From Actinomycetota bacterium (GTDB lineage: Bacteria; Actinomycetota; Geothermincolia; Fen-727; Anoxymicrobiaceae): a stretch of 64,000 nt of DNA. Positions 63,725 through 64,000 of this stretch are shown here, in pieces. The first letter of the stretch is position 1; the number at the start of each line of letters is the position of its first letter. The notes beneath the pieces are model-generated. The model had not been told where the DNA came from. It worked only from the letters and a program-made list of their open reading frames with translations, and did not search any database. The stretch covers positions 62,001 through 126,000 of the forward strand of contig JAHIMR010000048.1 of the NCBI GenBank assembly GCA_018896525.1, read 5' to 3'. A program made the position numbers and the translations under genes.

Positions 63725-64000
63725 CTCGTTACTCTTCCTTCGCCTCGATAATCGTGTCCCTGTGTGAAATTCGCTCTCCACTTAAGACCACCGCCTTTCC
63801 GGTACGTGTCCCTCTCCGTCTCCCATGTTCCTTCACAGGCGCAAGCGTGCGTTGATAAGGTAATTGGGAATCGTCATGGATTCTTTGGGGTGTGACGCCT
63901 GCCCTGGGGTACTAAACGTAAGTGTATGGCCCTTACAACACTATGTGCTGTGCCTCACTCACCTCCGCTTAGTCCGTTCATTCGCTGTCTTCTCGTATTC
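63725..64000. other. intergenic region at the right edge
   Basis: About 220-276 bp with no coding frame, repeat or RNA gene recognised. It should contain the promoter of the NlpC/P60 gene, but no convincing hexamers were found. Confidence 0.5.

Overview
The window looks like a chromosomal segment of a GC-rich, probably anaerobic, deep-branching actinobacterium (the Geothermincolia/Aquicultoria/OPB41-like part of the phylum is my best guess). This rests on three things: secreted proteins with the WYFAEG...EEWI-x-NP repeat, the order gltX-cysE-cysS-rlmB-rae1-tRNA-Thr, and nickel/CO-dehydrogenase maturation genes (cooC, cooT). Placement is inference; no rRNA or ribosomal protein is present. Codon use and GC are fairly even. 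The visibly AT-rich spots are the promoter of a small toxin-antitoxin pair and a few intergenic stretches.

Layout. 1-6200: end of a secreted repeat protein, a tiny membrane protein, a REC-PAS-GAF-PAS histidine kinase and a vapBC-type pair. 6547-13300: tRNA-Thr and one long leftward operon, cooC - NfnA/SudB-like flavin reductase - gltX - cysE - cysS - rlmB - rae1. 13400-23940, all leftward except one small gene: HD-GYP protein, lysA-DUF362-nth, an island of nested miniature elements, nfo, argS and an HtrA protease. 24178-31033: a radical-SAM gene divergent from trxB-DUF3842-cooT, then an ECF nickel/cobalt transporter (cbiM, PDGLE/cbiN-like, cbiQ, cbiO) and a REC-degenerate GGDEF protein. 31034-37500: gene-poor and decayed, with a broken enolase-superfamily gene, a 930-aa secreted repeat protein, a lipoprotein, two tRNAs and tandem repeats. 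37491-51942: an ABC exporter operon, a methyltransferase, signalling genes, membrane proteins of unknown role, PlsC, a truncated SDR and an SCP2-like gene. 52109-63724: a 1487-residue multi-spanning protein, a NarL-type two-component pair, an unknown membrane protein, an isochorismatase-fold hydrolase, a TIG-domain lipoprotein and an NlpC/P60 protein with WYFAEG repeats.

Themes. (i) Nickel: cooC, cooT and the ECF transporter fit nickel uptake and loading of a CO dehydrogenase encoded elsewhere. (ii) Envelope: three intact proteins and one fragment carry the same ~100-residue surface repeat. (iii) Signalling: three histidine kinases, three response regulators and an HD-GYP protein in 64 kb. 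(iv) Translation and repair: three aminoacyl-tRNA synthetases, rlmB, rae1, nth and nfo.

The most striking single feature is the tRNA at 36863-36956. It has a Cys anticodon (GCA), U73 and an encoded CCA, but the body plan of a selenocysteine tRNA: 8-bp acceptor stem, compact D arm and long variable arm. Also notable are a nested pair of ~164-bp terminal-inverted-repeat elements and a family of compensatorily changing GGTG/CACC hairpins and 34-bp arrays.
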